Origin: Paraclostridium benzoelyticum
GTDB lineage: Bacteria > Bacillota > Clostridia > Peptostreptococcales > Peptostreptococcaceae
Reading direction: 5' to 3'
Length of the DNA stretch: 42,157 nt
NCBI RefSeq assembly: GCF_001006285.1
Contig: NZ_LBBT01000293.1
Span: forward strand, 1 to 42,157
The notes under the pieces were generated by a model. It was not told where the DNA came from and did no database searches. It worked only from the letters and a program-made list of their open reading frames with translations. Made by a program: the position numbers and the translations under genes. Numbering within the stretch: the stretch's first letter is position 1; the number at the start of each line of letters is the position of its first letter. Shown piece after piece: positions 1 to 7,525 of the stretch.

Positions 1-723
1 AATTCCTAGGTAATCTAGAGTATTAATTTTAAATTTATAATGTTTTAAATGATTTTTAAGTGAATTAATTTTTGATTCTTTATCTAAAATTAATAAGTTG
101 GGTTTTATAGATTGATTATATAGATTTAAATTTTTAATATTTAAAACATCTAAAATTGTAATATTTAAAAGCATATAATCAGTAATTTTAAAGGCTTCTT
201 TAGAAAAATTAAATATTAATTCTTCAACTTTAAAGCCTTGGTTAATAGGTAAAATTAACTCATTTATGGTAATTGCTATAAGTGATCCCAATAGAATCGA
301 TGAAAGCCTTACTAGTATTTGTGATGGATCACTCATAGTAAAAAATAAAATTAGACTACCTGAAACTAAGCTCATTAAACTGAGTTTGGTTTTATGTAAG
401 TTGAATTTATAAAAAATAAATACATCTGAAGAACAAACTAATGCAAGTGAATATATATTCCATCTGAAAATAATACCTATACAAAAGGTTAGTATAGCTC
501 CTAATATATTTGCGAAAAACCTTTGTAAGCAATAAGTTCTAGCACCTGAAACAGTTGGAAGCATTGCAAATACAATTCCTACAGTTATTACAGTAGTTGA
601 TACTTTAAAATAATTAGTTAAATTACATAAATAAATACCTATTATAGCTGATAAAAGAATTTTTAGCGCTCTAGTTTCATCTTTTATTGATAATCTTTGT
701 AATATAAATTTATTATGATTCAT
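1..723 (-). CDS. FUSC / aromatic acid exporter-like membrane protein, C-terminus cut by window edge
   Basis: The reading frame starts at an ATG at 723 behind a GGAGGACTCATT ribosome binding site and stays open to base 1, so about 241 residues of the N-terminal part are visible. The protein has a short cytoplasmic N-terminus (MNHNKFILQRLSIKDETRA), then about five or six hydrophobic helices over residues 20-165. They include a stretch ending LLGSLIAITINELILP, followed by a charged, probably cytoplasmic region. This layout fits the aromatic acid exporter family (ArAE/YgaE type, FUSC-like), proposed to export small aromatic or organic acids. The substrate cannot be read from the sequence. It is on the same strand as the MATE efflux gene but separated from it by a terminator and has its own promoter. 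Family assignment is by helix pattern and general resemblance, so it is moderate. Confidence 0.65.
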   Translation of the reverse strand, partial: MNHNKFILQRLSIKDETRALKILLSAIIGIYLCNLTNYFKVSTTVITVGIVFAMLPTVSGARTYCLQRFFANILGAILTFCIGIIFRWNIYSLALVCSSDVFIFYKFNLHKTKLSLMSLVSGSLILFFTMSDPSQILVRLSSILLGSLIAITINELILPINQGFKVEELIFNFSKEAFKITDYMLLNITILDVLNIKNLNLYNQSIKPNLLILDKESKINSLKNHLKHYKFKINTLDYLGI

Positions 724-754
724 AATGAGTCCTCCGATTAAATTATATTACAAT

Positions 755-783
755 ATAGTATCAGTTAGATGGATTAATTGCAA
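755..783 (-). promoter_or_regulatory. Promoter of the FUSC-like gene
   Basis: On the minus strand TTGCAA (778-783) and TACTAT (755-760) are separated by exactly 17 bases and lie about 30 bases upstream of the GGAGG ribosome binding site. This fits a sigma-A promoter. One copy of the repeated word AACTGATACT overlaps its -10 hexamer. Confidence 0.55.
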
Positions 784-817
784 CAAAAAGTATCAGTTTA
801 ATATAAAAACTGATACT
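757..817. promoter_or_regulatory. Three copies of AGTATCAGTT, candidate operator
   Basis: AGTATCAGTT occurs at 757-766 and again, as AGTATCAGTTT, at 789-799. Its inverse AAACTGATACT is at 807-817. The first copy covers the -10 of the FUSC-like promoter; the other two form an 11-base inverted repeat just upstream of the -35. This arrangement suggests a repressor or activator binding region. The 789-817 hairpin is also followed by a T run on the minus strand and could contribute to termination. The regulator is not identifiable here. Confidence 0.45.
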
Positions 818-820
818 AAA

Positions 821-848
821 AACAGTCTTAAAATATTTTAAGACTGTT
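821..848 (-). terminator. Rho-independent terminator of the MATE gene
   Basis: A perfect 28-base palindrome (arms AACAGTCTT and AAGACTGTT around an AT-rich centre) overlaps the MATE stop codon. On the minus strand it is followed by TTTTTAGT. Confidence 0.75.
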
Positions 849-2199
849 AAATATGAATAGATAAAACTTCAGACTCAGTTAATGTATTTATTTTTTTTAT
901 ATAATCAAGTATTAAAGGGATACAAGCTGCAATCCAAGCCATAGGTCCTGCTAAGCAAACTCCAAAATATCCTAAGAATAAAGGGAGTGTAAATGCAACG
1001 ATCGTCCTAGCTAATAACTCACAAACTCCAGCTAACATAGGAACAAAAGTGTAGCCCATTCCTTGAAGTGCATTTCTATATATGAATATTAAGCTAAGTG
1101 GTATAAAGAAAAATGCAACTGTAGTTAGATATTTCATAGAGTAAGCAACTACATCTGGATCAGAACCTGATACAAACAGCTTAACAAATTGATCACCAAA
1201 TAAAAATAGTATAAGACCTCCCACAAGACCTATAGCGATATTTATAATAGTGCATTTTTTTACACCTTCTTTTATTCTCTCTATGTTTCCAGCCCCTAGG
1301 TTTTGAGCACAATAAGTTGCCATAGTAACTCCAAATGTTATACTAGGTTGCATAACTAATTGCTCTACTTTAGACGCAGCAGTATGAGCTGCTACTACTG
1401 TTGACCCAAATGCATTAACAGCACCTTGGAGTACAATTGCGCCTATAGCAGTTATAGAAAATTGCATAGCCATTGGAATCCCAATGCTTAAATGTTTTTT
1501 TAAATAGAAACTGTCAAATTTAAAATGTTTTTTCTCAAGTTTTAATATAGGGAATTTTTTAGCCATATAAAATAAACATAAAATTCCGGAAACGCCTTGA
1601 GCAATTACTGTTGCATAAGCTGCACCAGCAACTCCCATAGATAAGTTTATTATAAAAAATAAATCAAGAATGATATTTAAAATTGATGCTACTATTAAAA
1701 AATATAGAGGTGTTTTGCTATCACCAAGAGCACGGAGTATACTAGATATCATATTATAGAAAAAAGTAGCAAATACTCCTCCATAGATAACCACTATATA
1801 AGATTGAGCGTCCTCTATAATATCAATAGGTGTATTTATTAAGTGTAAAATTGATTTTGATGTAACAACACTTATAACTGTTATTAAAATTGACATAATA
1901 ATAGATAGAACAATTGCACTGGCAACTGCTTTTTTTACTCCATCAATATCGTTAGCTCCAAACTTTTGAGACACTAAAACAGAAAAGCCTGAAGTAAGAC
2001 CTAATACGAATCCTATTATTAGGAAATTCATGGATCCTGTTGATCCAACTGCAGCAAGAGCCTTAACCCCTAAAAATCTTCCTACTATTATAGTATCAAC
2101 CATACTATAAAACTGTTGAAATATATTACCTATTAAAAGTGGTATAGAAAAGTATAAAATTAGTTTTACTGGATTACCAGCTGTCATATCTTTTGTCAT
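847..2199 (-). CDS. MATE family multidrug/Na+ (or H+) antiporter
   Basis: The 450-residue protein begins MTKDMTAGNPVKLILYFSIP and carries about twelve hydrophobic helices in two six-helix halves. The segments GNIFQQFYSMVDTIIVGRFL (near residue 25) and IFIYRNALQGMGYTFVPM (near residue 375) are typical of the MATE (MatE) family, which exports cationic drugs or metabolites in exchange for Na+ or H+. The ATG at 2199 was chosen because AGGGGGA lies 5 bases upstream; an in-frame ATG at 2262 would add 21 unlike residues and has no ribosome binding site. It is transcribed alone from a promoter near 2240 and ends in its own terminator. Substrate unknown. Confidence 0.9.
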   Translation of the reverse strand: MTKDMTAGNPVKLILYFSIPLLIGNIFQQFYSMVDTIIVGRFLGVKALAAVGSTGSMNFLIIGFVLGLTSGFSVLVSQKFGANDIDGVKKAVASAIVLSIIMSILITVISVVTSKSILHLINTPIDIIEDAQSYIVVIYGGVFATFFYNMISSILRALGDSKTPLYFLIVASILNIILDLFFIINLSMGVAGAAYATVIAQGVSGILCLFYMAKKFPILKLEKKHFKFDSFYLKKHLSIGIPMAMQFSITAIGAIVLQGAVNAFGSTVVAAHTAASKVEQLVMQPSITFGVTMATYCAQNLGAGNIERIKEGVKKCTIINIAIGLVGGLILFLFGDQFVKLFVSGSDPDVVAYSMKYLTTVAFFFIPLSLIFIYRNALQGMGYTFVPMLAGVCELLARTIVAFTLPLFLGYFGVCLAGPMAWIAACIPLILDYIKKINTLTESEVLSIHI

Positions 2200-2221
2200 A
2201 AAATCCCCCTTTGTAAAAAAT

Positions 2222-2262
2222 ATATGCTTGCATATGATATCATTATTTAAAAATTCCAACAA
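2222..2262 (-). promoter_or_regulatory. MATE promoter with ATATGC-TT-GCATAT palindrome
   Basis: On the minus strand TTGTTG (2257-2262) and TATCAT (2234-2239) are 17 bases apart. A 14-base inverted repeat, ATATGC-TT-GCATAT (2222-2235), starts at the downstream edge of the -10, covering the probable transcription start. It could be an operator. The promoter hexamers are only moderately close to consensus. Confidence 0.4.
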
Positions 2263-2322
2263 TACATTATATTAGAATTATCAAAAAAGGATAGTAAATT
2301 ATATAAATAGTTAAACCATCTT

Positions 2323-2352
2323 AAAGACTGTTTTCAAAACAGTCTTTTTTTT
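2323..2352 (+). terminator. Orphan plus-strand terminator between MATE and agrB-like genes
   Basis: Arms AAAGACTGTTTT and AAAACAGTCTTT around a single C are followed by a run of nine or more T on the plus strand. No plus-strand gene lies upstream, so it may end a short RNA or act as an attenuator ahead of the agrB-like gene. Its stem word AAGACTGTT is the same as in the MATE terminator at 821-848. Confidence 0.65.
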
Positions 2353-2483
2353 TATTCTAAAATGTCAGTTTTTGCATTGAAAAATGGTAAATATAAACAT
2401 TTAATGACTAGTTTTTTAATTTGTATTGAATAAACAAATATAAGGTGGTAATTTAAAATAAAAAGGTAAAAAGGGAGGACTTA

Positions 2484-3068
2484 ATGATTGAATCACTTAC
2501 CGACAGACTTGTGTCATTTCTTGTGCTAAAAAATATAATAGACACAGAAAAATTTGAAAAATATAGAGATAAAATAAAATCTTTAATATTTTTTGGAATG
2601 AGCTTTGTAAGTGTAATTTTAGTTGGTACTATCTTCGGCAAAGTTACTCAAGGAATAATACTTTTAATATGTTATTTGATAATAAGAAGATTTGCCTGTG
2701 GATACAGGGCTAAAAATTACATTATACGATTGTTAATGTTTATGGGGATATACATATTTACTATATTTTCTAGTAGTTATGAGGATTTAACAACATATAA
2801 GTTTTTAATTGTTTTATTTACGGTATTAAGTTGGGGATGTATATATGCTTTAGCGCCTGTAGATAATATAAAAGATAAAATGGACTTTAAGGATATATTA
2901 AAAAATAAAATTATATCTAGAACAATGGCCACGATAATTACTTTTTTAACAATTATACTATTAAAGATAGAAATTATAAATGAATATGCGGCATTTACTT
3001 GTAGTGCTTTATATTGGAGTGCATTTATGCTAGTTCTAGGAACTATAAAAAATTACATAAACAATTAG
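2484..3068 (+). CDS. AgrB-like membrane protein lacking the catalytic His and Cys
   Basis: This 194-residue protein has the length and layout of AgrB: a short N-terminal amphipathic region (MIESLTDRLVSFLVLKNIID), about five or six membrane helices and a charged cytoplasmic loop. AgrB is the membrane peptidase that cuts AgrD and cyclises the autoinducing peptide. The signature region reads RRFACGYRAKNYIIRLLMF (residues 67-85). In active AgrB the pattern is RxxxGGxHAxxxxxC; here the first G is C, the catalytic H is R and the catalytic C, seven residues on, is R. The protein is therefore probably not a normal cysteine peptidase. The start has GGGAGGA 6 bases upstream. A 13-codon ORF follows 30 bases after the stop. 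No AgrC or AgrA neighbours are seen; the kinase at 5067 is of the OmpR type. Confidence 0.8.
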   Translation: MIESLTDRLVSFLVLKNIIDTEKFEKYRDKIKSLIFFGMSFVSVILVGTIFGKVTQGIILLICYLIIRRFACGYRAKNYIIRLLMFMGIYIFTIFSSSYEDLTTYKFLIVLFTVLSWGCIYALAPVDNIKDKMDFKDILKNKIISRTMATIITFLTIILLKIEIINEYAAFTCSALYWSAFMLVLGTIKNYINN

Positions 3069-3098
3069 GTGAAAAAGCATTTATGGGGAGATTTACAA

Positions 3099-3140
3099 AT
3101 GAGTAAATCCTTACCTATTAAATGTTTTTTTATTTGTTAG
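3099..3140 (+). CDS. Possible 13-residue peptide ORF ending CFFIC (candidate signal peptide precursor)
   Basis: ATG at 3099 follows GGGGAG (3084-3089) by nine bases and encodes MSKSLPIKCFFIC, then TAG. AgrD autoinducers carry a five-residue ring (Cys plus four residues) followed by a charged C-terminal tail that AgrB removes. Here the last five residues, CFFIC, match that ring length and resemble the CDFIM ring of a known staphylococcal AIP, but there is no leader helix and no C-terminal tail. The position directly behind an AgrB lacking its peptidase residues makes it worth recording. It could equally be a chance ORF in AT-rich DNA. Confidence 0.3.
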   Translation: MSKSLPIKCFFIC

Positions 3141-3237
3141 TAGTTATTTTTAGATAAAATAAGGTAGATAATATATTATACGAATAAAATAAGCTAGAAA
3201 AAATACTATAAAAATTACACGTATAAGAGGTGAACAT

Positions 3238-4287
3238 ATGAAAATATTAAAATACTTGCTTATATTTATACCGGTAAGTATAATTGCCGAATTTATGAAG
3301 TTGCCACCAACAGTAATGTTTTTATTAGCCGCACTATCAATTGTACCGCTAGCAGGACTTATGGGAGAAGCTACAGAAGAAATAGCTTTTTATACAGGAT
3401 CTAAAATAGGGGGATTTTTAAATGCTACATTTGGAAATGCAACAGAACTTATTATTTCATTCGTTGCTTTAAAAGCAGGCTTATTTGATGTAGTAAAAGC
3501 ATCTATCGCAGGATCGGTAATAGGAAATATATTACTTGTACTAGGAGCTAGCATGTTGTTGGGCGGACTAAAGCATAAAAATCAGAAATTTAATAAAAAA
3601 GTTATAGAAGTATCATCAAGTATGCTTTTATTTGCAGTTATAGGACTTTGTGTACCTGCGATTTTTACTCATACAATTAATTCTAACTTACTAAATACAA
3701 AATATGAGGGATTAAGCATTATTGTAGCTGTAATAATGTTTATAATATACATATTAAGTTTAGTATTTTCGTTTTATACACATAAAGATATATATTCATC
3801 AGAGCATGAGGAAAATGGAGAGGCTAAGTGGACACTTAAAAAATCTATATTTGTTTTAGCTATAGCTACTATATTAATAGCTATCGAAAGCGAATTTTTA
3901 GTTAGTGGTGTAGACTCATTAACGGCAACATTAGGATTAAGTGAATTTTTTGTAGGGATAATAATAATACCTATAATAGGAAATGCAGCAGAACATTCGA
4001 CTGCTGTCGTAATGGCGATGAAAAATAAGATGGATGTTGCTGTAGAAATTGCAGTTGGATCTAGTTTACAAATAATATTATTTGTTGCTCCTGTATTAAT
4101 ATTTTTAAGCTTACTTTTTACTCCTATGAGTATTGTATTTAATCCGTTTGAATTAGTAGCACTAATCGTTTCTGTTCTTATTGTAAACAGAGTTGCAAGT
4201 TATGGAGAGTCAAATTGGCTAGAAGGTGTACAATTATTATCTGTTTATTTCATTATTGGAGCAGGATTTTTTATATCAAACCTTTAA
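3238..4287 (+). CDS. cax: Calcium/proton antiporter, CaCA superfamily (Cax)
   Basis: The protein has 349 residues with about eleven membrane helices. It has the two inverted alpha repeats that define the cation exchanger superfamily: GNATELIISFVALKAGLFDV near residue 65 and GNAAEHSTAVVMAMKNKMDV near residue 248, each with the conserved acidic residue (GNATE, GNAAE) that binds Ca2+. Length and spacing fit the bacterial CaxA/Vcx1-like family, which expels Ca2+ in exchange for H+. Between the repeats is an acidic stretch (SSEHEENGEAKW). The start has AAGAGGTG 6-8 bases upstream. It stands alone and is followed by a terminator. Confidence 0.93.
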   Translation: MKILKYLLIFIPVSIIAEFMKLPPTVMFLLAALSIVPLAGLMGEATEEIAFYTGSKIGGFLNATFGNATELIISFVALKAGLFDVVKASIAGSVIGNILLVLGASMLLGGLKHKNQKFNKKVIEVSSSMLLFAVIGLCVPAIFTHTINSNLLNTKYEGLSIIVAVIMFIIYILSLVFSFYTHKDIYSSEHEENGEAKWTLKKSIFVLAIATILIAIESEFLVSGVDSLTATLGLSEFFVGIIIIPIIGNAAEHSTAVVMAMKNKMDVAVEIAVGSSLQIILFVAPVLIFLSLLFTPMSIVFNPFELVALIVSVLIVNRVASYGESNWLEGVQLLSVYFIIGAGFFISNL

Positions 4288-4325
4288 GTGTTAAAGAATT
4301 AGAAAAATTTAAATTATTTAAATAG

Positions 4326-4361
4326 AAAACAAGCTCTAGTGTTTAACCAGAGTTTGTTTTA
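4326..4361 (+). terminator. Terminator after cax
   Basis: An imperfect hairpin pairs AAAACAAGCTCTAG with CCAGAGTTTGTTTT around a short loop and ends in a T-rich tract. Confidence 0.6.
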
Positions 4362-4375
4362 TGTTAACATAAAAC
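4356..4375. promoter_or_regulatory. 20-base perfect palindrome upstream of the response regulator
   Basis: GTTTTATGTTAACATAAAAC is a perfect palindrome that ends 24 bases before the response regulator start codon and partly overlaps the cax terminator. It could be an operator or extend the terminator. Function is inferred from symmetry only. Confidence 0.35.
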
Positions 4376-4399
4376 AAAAAGTATTAAGGAGAATGGGAA

Positions 4400-5065
4400 A
4401 TGGTTAATATATTAGTTGCTGATGATGATTTAAGAATACTAAGATTAATAAATGATTTCTTAAAATTAGAAGAATTTAATGTATATAAAGCTGAGAATGG
4501 AAAAGAAGCAATTGAGTTGTTTGAAAAAGAAAATATATCACTAGCTATATTAGATATAATGATGCCTATTGTAGATGGATGGGATGTATGTAAGCATATA
4601 AAGTCAAAATCAGATATTCCTGTACTTATATTAACAGCAAAAGATAGTGATATAGATGAACTATTTGGCTTTGATATAGGTGCAGATGAGTATATCTCTA
4701 AGCCATTTAATCCGAAGTTACTAATTGCTAGAGTAAAAAATTTATTAAAAAGAGTTAACTCATTGAAAGAAAAGCAAATCTTTAAATATGAAGATATAGT
4801 TCTTCAATTAAATAATAATGTAATAAGAATTAGAGAAAAAGAAATTGAACTTACACCAATAGAATATGAATTAATGTTTATATTTTTAAATAATATAGGC
4901 ATATCTCTAAAAAAAGAGAAATTATTAGATCTAGTATGGGGTTATGACTATTATGGTGATCCAAGAACATTAGATACGCATATAACAAGATTAAGAAAAA
5001 AACTAGGTTCTCAATCAGAGTTAATTAAAAATATAAGAGGTTTTGGTTATGTTTTTGGGCGTTAG
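4400..5065 (+). CDS. OmpR/PhoB-family response regulator
   Basis: This 221-residue protein has an N-terminal receiver domain (residues 1-117) with the acidic pocket at D8/D9/D10, the phospho-acceptor D52 in LAILDIMMPIVDG, the conserved T in LILTAKDSD and the K in YISKPFNP. A winged-helix DNA-binding domain (about residues 125-221) has the characteristic LTPIEYELM and RTLDTHITRLRKKLG segments. It would be phosphorylated by the kinase that starts one base after its stop codon. Tandem TGTAAC repeats lie immediately downstream of the kinase gene, before the small secreted protein at 6585, and are a plausible target. AAGGAG lies 9-10 bases upstream of the start. Confidence 0.95.
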   Translation: MVNILVADDDLRILRLINDFLKLEEFNVYKAENGKEAIELFEKENISLAILDIMMPIVDGWDVCKHIKSKSDIPVLILTAKDSDIDELFGFDIGADEYISKPFNPKLLIARVKNLLKRVNSLKEKQIFKYEDIVLQLNNNVIRIREKEIELTPIEYELMFIFLNNIGISLKKEKLLDLVWGYDYYGDPRTLDTHITRLRKKLGSQSELIKNIRGFGYVFGR

Positions 5066-5066
5066 T

Positions 5067-6506
5067 ATGAAATCCATAAAAAATAAATTATTAACAGGTA
5101 TAATACTTATAAACTCAATGATGCTAGTTGGAATATTAATATTTACTATCACCTTTAAAGATATATATATAAAGTATACTAGTTTACAATTAGATAAATT
5201 CTCAAATGAAATAAAAGTAATATTGAATGAAAATTTAGATGAAAATACATCAAATAAGCTTTTAGAATTAACCGAAAGTAAGGGTTTAAATCTAGATATA
5301 TATAATAAAGAAGGAAACTTAGTATTTAAGAATAGAATGAGTATGAATAATCACATGATGGGTAAGATGAAAAACAAATATGAAGTAGTAGATAAATACT
5401 ATATAAATAGAAATTTAACTTCATATATAATACATGAAAACTCAGAAAATATTGAGTTTTTATCAATCATATCGAGTACAAATGATAACTTATATACTAC
5501 AGTTATTAAAACACCTATAAGTTCAATTGAAAATAGCATAAAGATAGCTTCTACTTTTTTAATAATTATTTTTATTCCGATAATAATTATTTCTATTATA
5601 ATGGCTATAATTTTTTCAATTAAGTTTACAAAACCTATAAGAAAACTAAATGAAGTAACTGATAAAATTTCAAATTTAGATTTTAATGAAAGCGTAGATA
5701 TAAAAACTAATGATGAGATTGAGAAATTAGGACAAAGTATAAATAAATTGTCTGACAAGATAAATAGTAGCTTAAGTGATTTAAAATATAAAAATGATGA
5801 ATTAGAAGTCCTTATTAAAAATAAAGAAAAACAAGAAAATCTTAGAAAAGAATTTGTATCGAGTGTGTCACATGAGCTAAAAACTCCTATAACTGTTATA
5901 AATGGATATGCTTTAGGTTTAAAAAGTAATGTAGCTAAAAGTTATGAGGATCGAGAATACTATATAGATGTAATATATGAAGAAAGTGAAAAAATGGGCG
6001 TATTAGTTAAAGACTTATTAGATTTATATAAGCTAGAGTCTAAGACGTTTAGTATAAAAAAAGAGAATTTAAATATAAAAGACTTAATAATAGAAACTAT
6101 TAGAAATTTTGAAATAAAGATAAAAGAAAAACATATAAATGTAACCTTAAATATAAATGATATCTTTATATATGCAGATAAAATTAGAATTCAACAAGTT
6201 TTATATAATTTTATAGATAATGCTATACATCATATAGATGATAACCGTATTTTAAATATAACTACATATATATGTAAGGAGAATTTAAAAGTATCTATAT
6301 ATAATAGTGGAGAAAATATAGAAGATGAATATTTAGATGATATATGGGACTCTTTTATGAGAATTAATAAATCAAGAACATATAGTGACAATAGAGTGGG
6401 ATTAGGATTATCTATTATAAGAGAAATAATAAAGCTTCATGACGGTAAATGTGGTGTTTTGAATAAAAAAGATGGTGTCGAATTTTGGTTTGAATTAAAA
6501 TTGTAA
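5067..6506 (+). CDS. Sensor histidine kinase with Met/His-rich extracellular stretch
   Basis: The 479-residue kinase starts at ATG 5067, one base after the response regulator stop, suggesting translational coupling; an alternative start at 5043 overlaps the regulator. Order: TM1 (residues 9-30), extracellular sensor (31-158), TM2 (160-183), HAMP (184-237), coiled linker, HisKA with His269 in SSVSHELKTPITVING, and HATPase_c with N-box NFIDNAIHHID and G-box VGLGLSIIREI. The sensor contains MSMNNHMMGKM (residues 91-101), unusually rich in Met and His, which in other sensors can mark metal binding. This is inference only. It forms an operon with the regulator and probably controls the small secreted protein that follows. 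Confidence 0.93.
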   Translation: MKSIKNKLLTGIILINSMMLVGILIFTITFKDIYIKYTSLQLDKFSNEIKVILNENLDENTSNKLLELTESKGLNLDIYNKEGNLVFKNRMSMNNHMMGKMKNKYEVVDKYYINRNLTSYIIHENSENIEFLSIISSTNDNLYTTVIKTPISSIENSIKIASTFLIIIFIPIIIISIIMAIIFSIKFTKPIRKLNEVTDKISNLDFNESVDIKTNDEIEKLGQSINKLSDKINSSLSDLKYKNDELEVLIKNKEKQENLRKEFVSSVSHELKTPITVINGYALGLKSNVAKSYEDREYYIDVIYEESEKMGVLVKDLLDLYKLESKTFSIKKENLNIKDLIIETIRNFEIKIKEKHINVTLNINDIFIYADKIRIQQVLYNFIDNAIHHIDDNRILNITTYICKENLKVSIYNSGENIEDEYLDDIWDSFMRINKSRTYSDNRVGLGLSIIREIIKLHDGKCGVLNKKDGVEFWFELKL

Positions 6507-6517
6507 AAAATTTTTGC

Positions 6518-6557
6518 TTGTAACTAAGTTGTAACAATCGATAGTCATAATGATATT
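6518..6557 (+). promoter_or_regulatory. WalR/OmpR-type direct repeat and promoter of the small secreted protein
   Basis: TTGTAAC occurs at 6518-6524 and 6529-6535, eleven bases apart. This is one helical turn and matches the published WalR/YycF box TGTWAH-N5-TGTWAH exactly. The second copy doubles as a -35 (TTGTAA), with GATATT 17 bases downstream as a possible -10. An activating OmpR-family regulator would bind here. Confidence 0.6.
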
Positions 6558-6584
6558 AAAGATAATTTAATAGGAGGTAGTTTT

Positions 6585-6998
6585 ATGAAGTTAAAAAAAA
6601 TAATATTATCACTTAGTGTTATATCAGCTATTGGATTTGGATCTATGGGAGTTATAGCAAATGCAAATGAAAAATCATCTACAGATAATTCACTTAGTTA
6701 CAGATCGCAAAATAGACAAGAATGCAGACTTACGGATGATCAACAAAAACTTATAGACAAAGGTTACAACGAACTTACAAAAGATGAAAAATTAATATTT
6801 GATAAGTACTATAAGCAACCAAAAAGTAATTTAAGTGATGAAGAATTAAACAAATACTTTGAAATTCATGATAAAGTATATAAGTATTTAGGAAATGATT
6901 TTTTAGAAAATATGAAGCAAAACAGATCTGAAAGATTAAACAATAGACATATGAGAAATGGTCAAGGACAAGGTAGAGGTATGTGTAATCAACAATAA
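6585..6998 (+). CDS. Small secreted protein, unknown function
   Basis: The 137-residue protein has a clear signal peptide (MKLKKIILSLSVISAIGFGS, likely cleaved after ANA near residue 28). The mature part is small, charged and probably helical, with DDQQKLIDKGYNELTKDEK and SDEELNKYFEIHDKVYKYLG segments. It ends in a Gly/Gln/Arg-rich tail with Met, His and Cys (RHMRNGQGQGRGMCNQQ). The family is not recognised. Size, export and position after a two-component system recall small envelope-stress or metal-stress proteins such as Spy/CpxP, but no LTxxQ motif pair is seen. AGGAGG lies about 8 bases upstream. Its promoter carries the TTGTAAC repeat, so control by the adjacent system or a WalR homologue is likely. 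Confidence 0.75.
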   Translation: MKLKKIILSLSVISAIGFGSMGVIANANEKSSTDNSLSYRSQNRQECRLTDDQQKLIDKGYNELTKDEKLIFDKYYKQPKSNLSDEELNKYFEIHDKVYKYLGNDFLENMKQNRSERLNNRHMRNGQGQGRGMCNQQ

Positions 6999-7012
6999 AA
7001 ATTAATATAAAT

Positions 7013-7048
7013 AAAAAATAAGGTTAGTTTTACTAACCTTATTTTTTA
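7013..7048 (+). terminator. Terminator after the small secreted protein
   Basis: A perfect 15-base-pair stem (AAAAAATAAGGTTAG with its complement) closes a TTTTA loop, with a run of six T on the 3' side of the stem. Confidence 0.85.
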
Positions 7049-7116
7049 TTTATATGAGGAAATGATAAATATTTATCGTTATAGAATAAGTAGACAAATT
7101 GCATCTATGCAATAAC

Positions 7117-7133
7117 TTAACATTAAATTAACA
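7117..7133 (-). promoter_or_regulatory. WalR-type box (minus strand)
   Basis: On the minus strand the sequence is TGTTAA-TTTAA-TGTTAA, an exact match to TGTWAH-N5-TGTWAH. Confidence 0.45.
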
Positions 7134-7371
7134 TAGAAAAAATCTATAACAAATATACAATGGATATAAAACAATTAACAAACTACAATTTTAGTATTGT
7201 GTCGAAATTAAAAAATTAAGATTTATATTAATTTGAGTATAAATTTATAAACTTATAATATGATTTTTTAATTAGTAACAAAATAACTATTAAAAATGAG
7301 TGAATTTATGTGTAAAAGCTAAAAGTTACAAAGTGAATTTATAATATTTAAAATAGAAAATGTAATTAAGC

Positions 7372-7436
7372 TATAATTTATGCTACTTTTTACAATGATT
7401 ATTATATAAAACAAGCAAAAAATAGCATAAATTATA
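7372..7436. repeat. 14-base inverted repeat with 37-base loop
   Basis: TATAATTTATGCTA (7372-7385) is complementary to TAGCATAAATTATA (7423-7436), and the stem can be prolonged inward by a TTTTT/AAAAA block. It sits in a gene-free region. It could be a structured leader RNA, a transcript end or a remnant of a small mobile element; no target-site duplication was recognised. Confidence 0.5.
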
Positions 7437-7525
7437 ATTGTTACAAAAAAAATTTAAAAAAATTTTAAGTGAATTTCACATACCTATGAATCCTTGTAAT
7501 TTCAATAGATAAACATTGTTGCCAA

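Noticed and set aside
4400-6506. The first two-component system as WalRK itself
   Set aside because: The kinase has no PAS domain and the usual walHIJ-type neighbours are absent. The nearby WalR-like boxes alone are not enough to name it, since many OmpR-family regulators use similar direct repeats.
7372-7436. Inverted repeat as a small insertion element (MITE)
   Set aside because: Only one copy was noticed, and no target-site duplication or matching repeat elsewhere in the window was found. Kept only as an unexplained structure.
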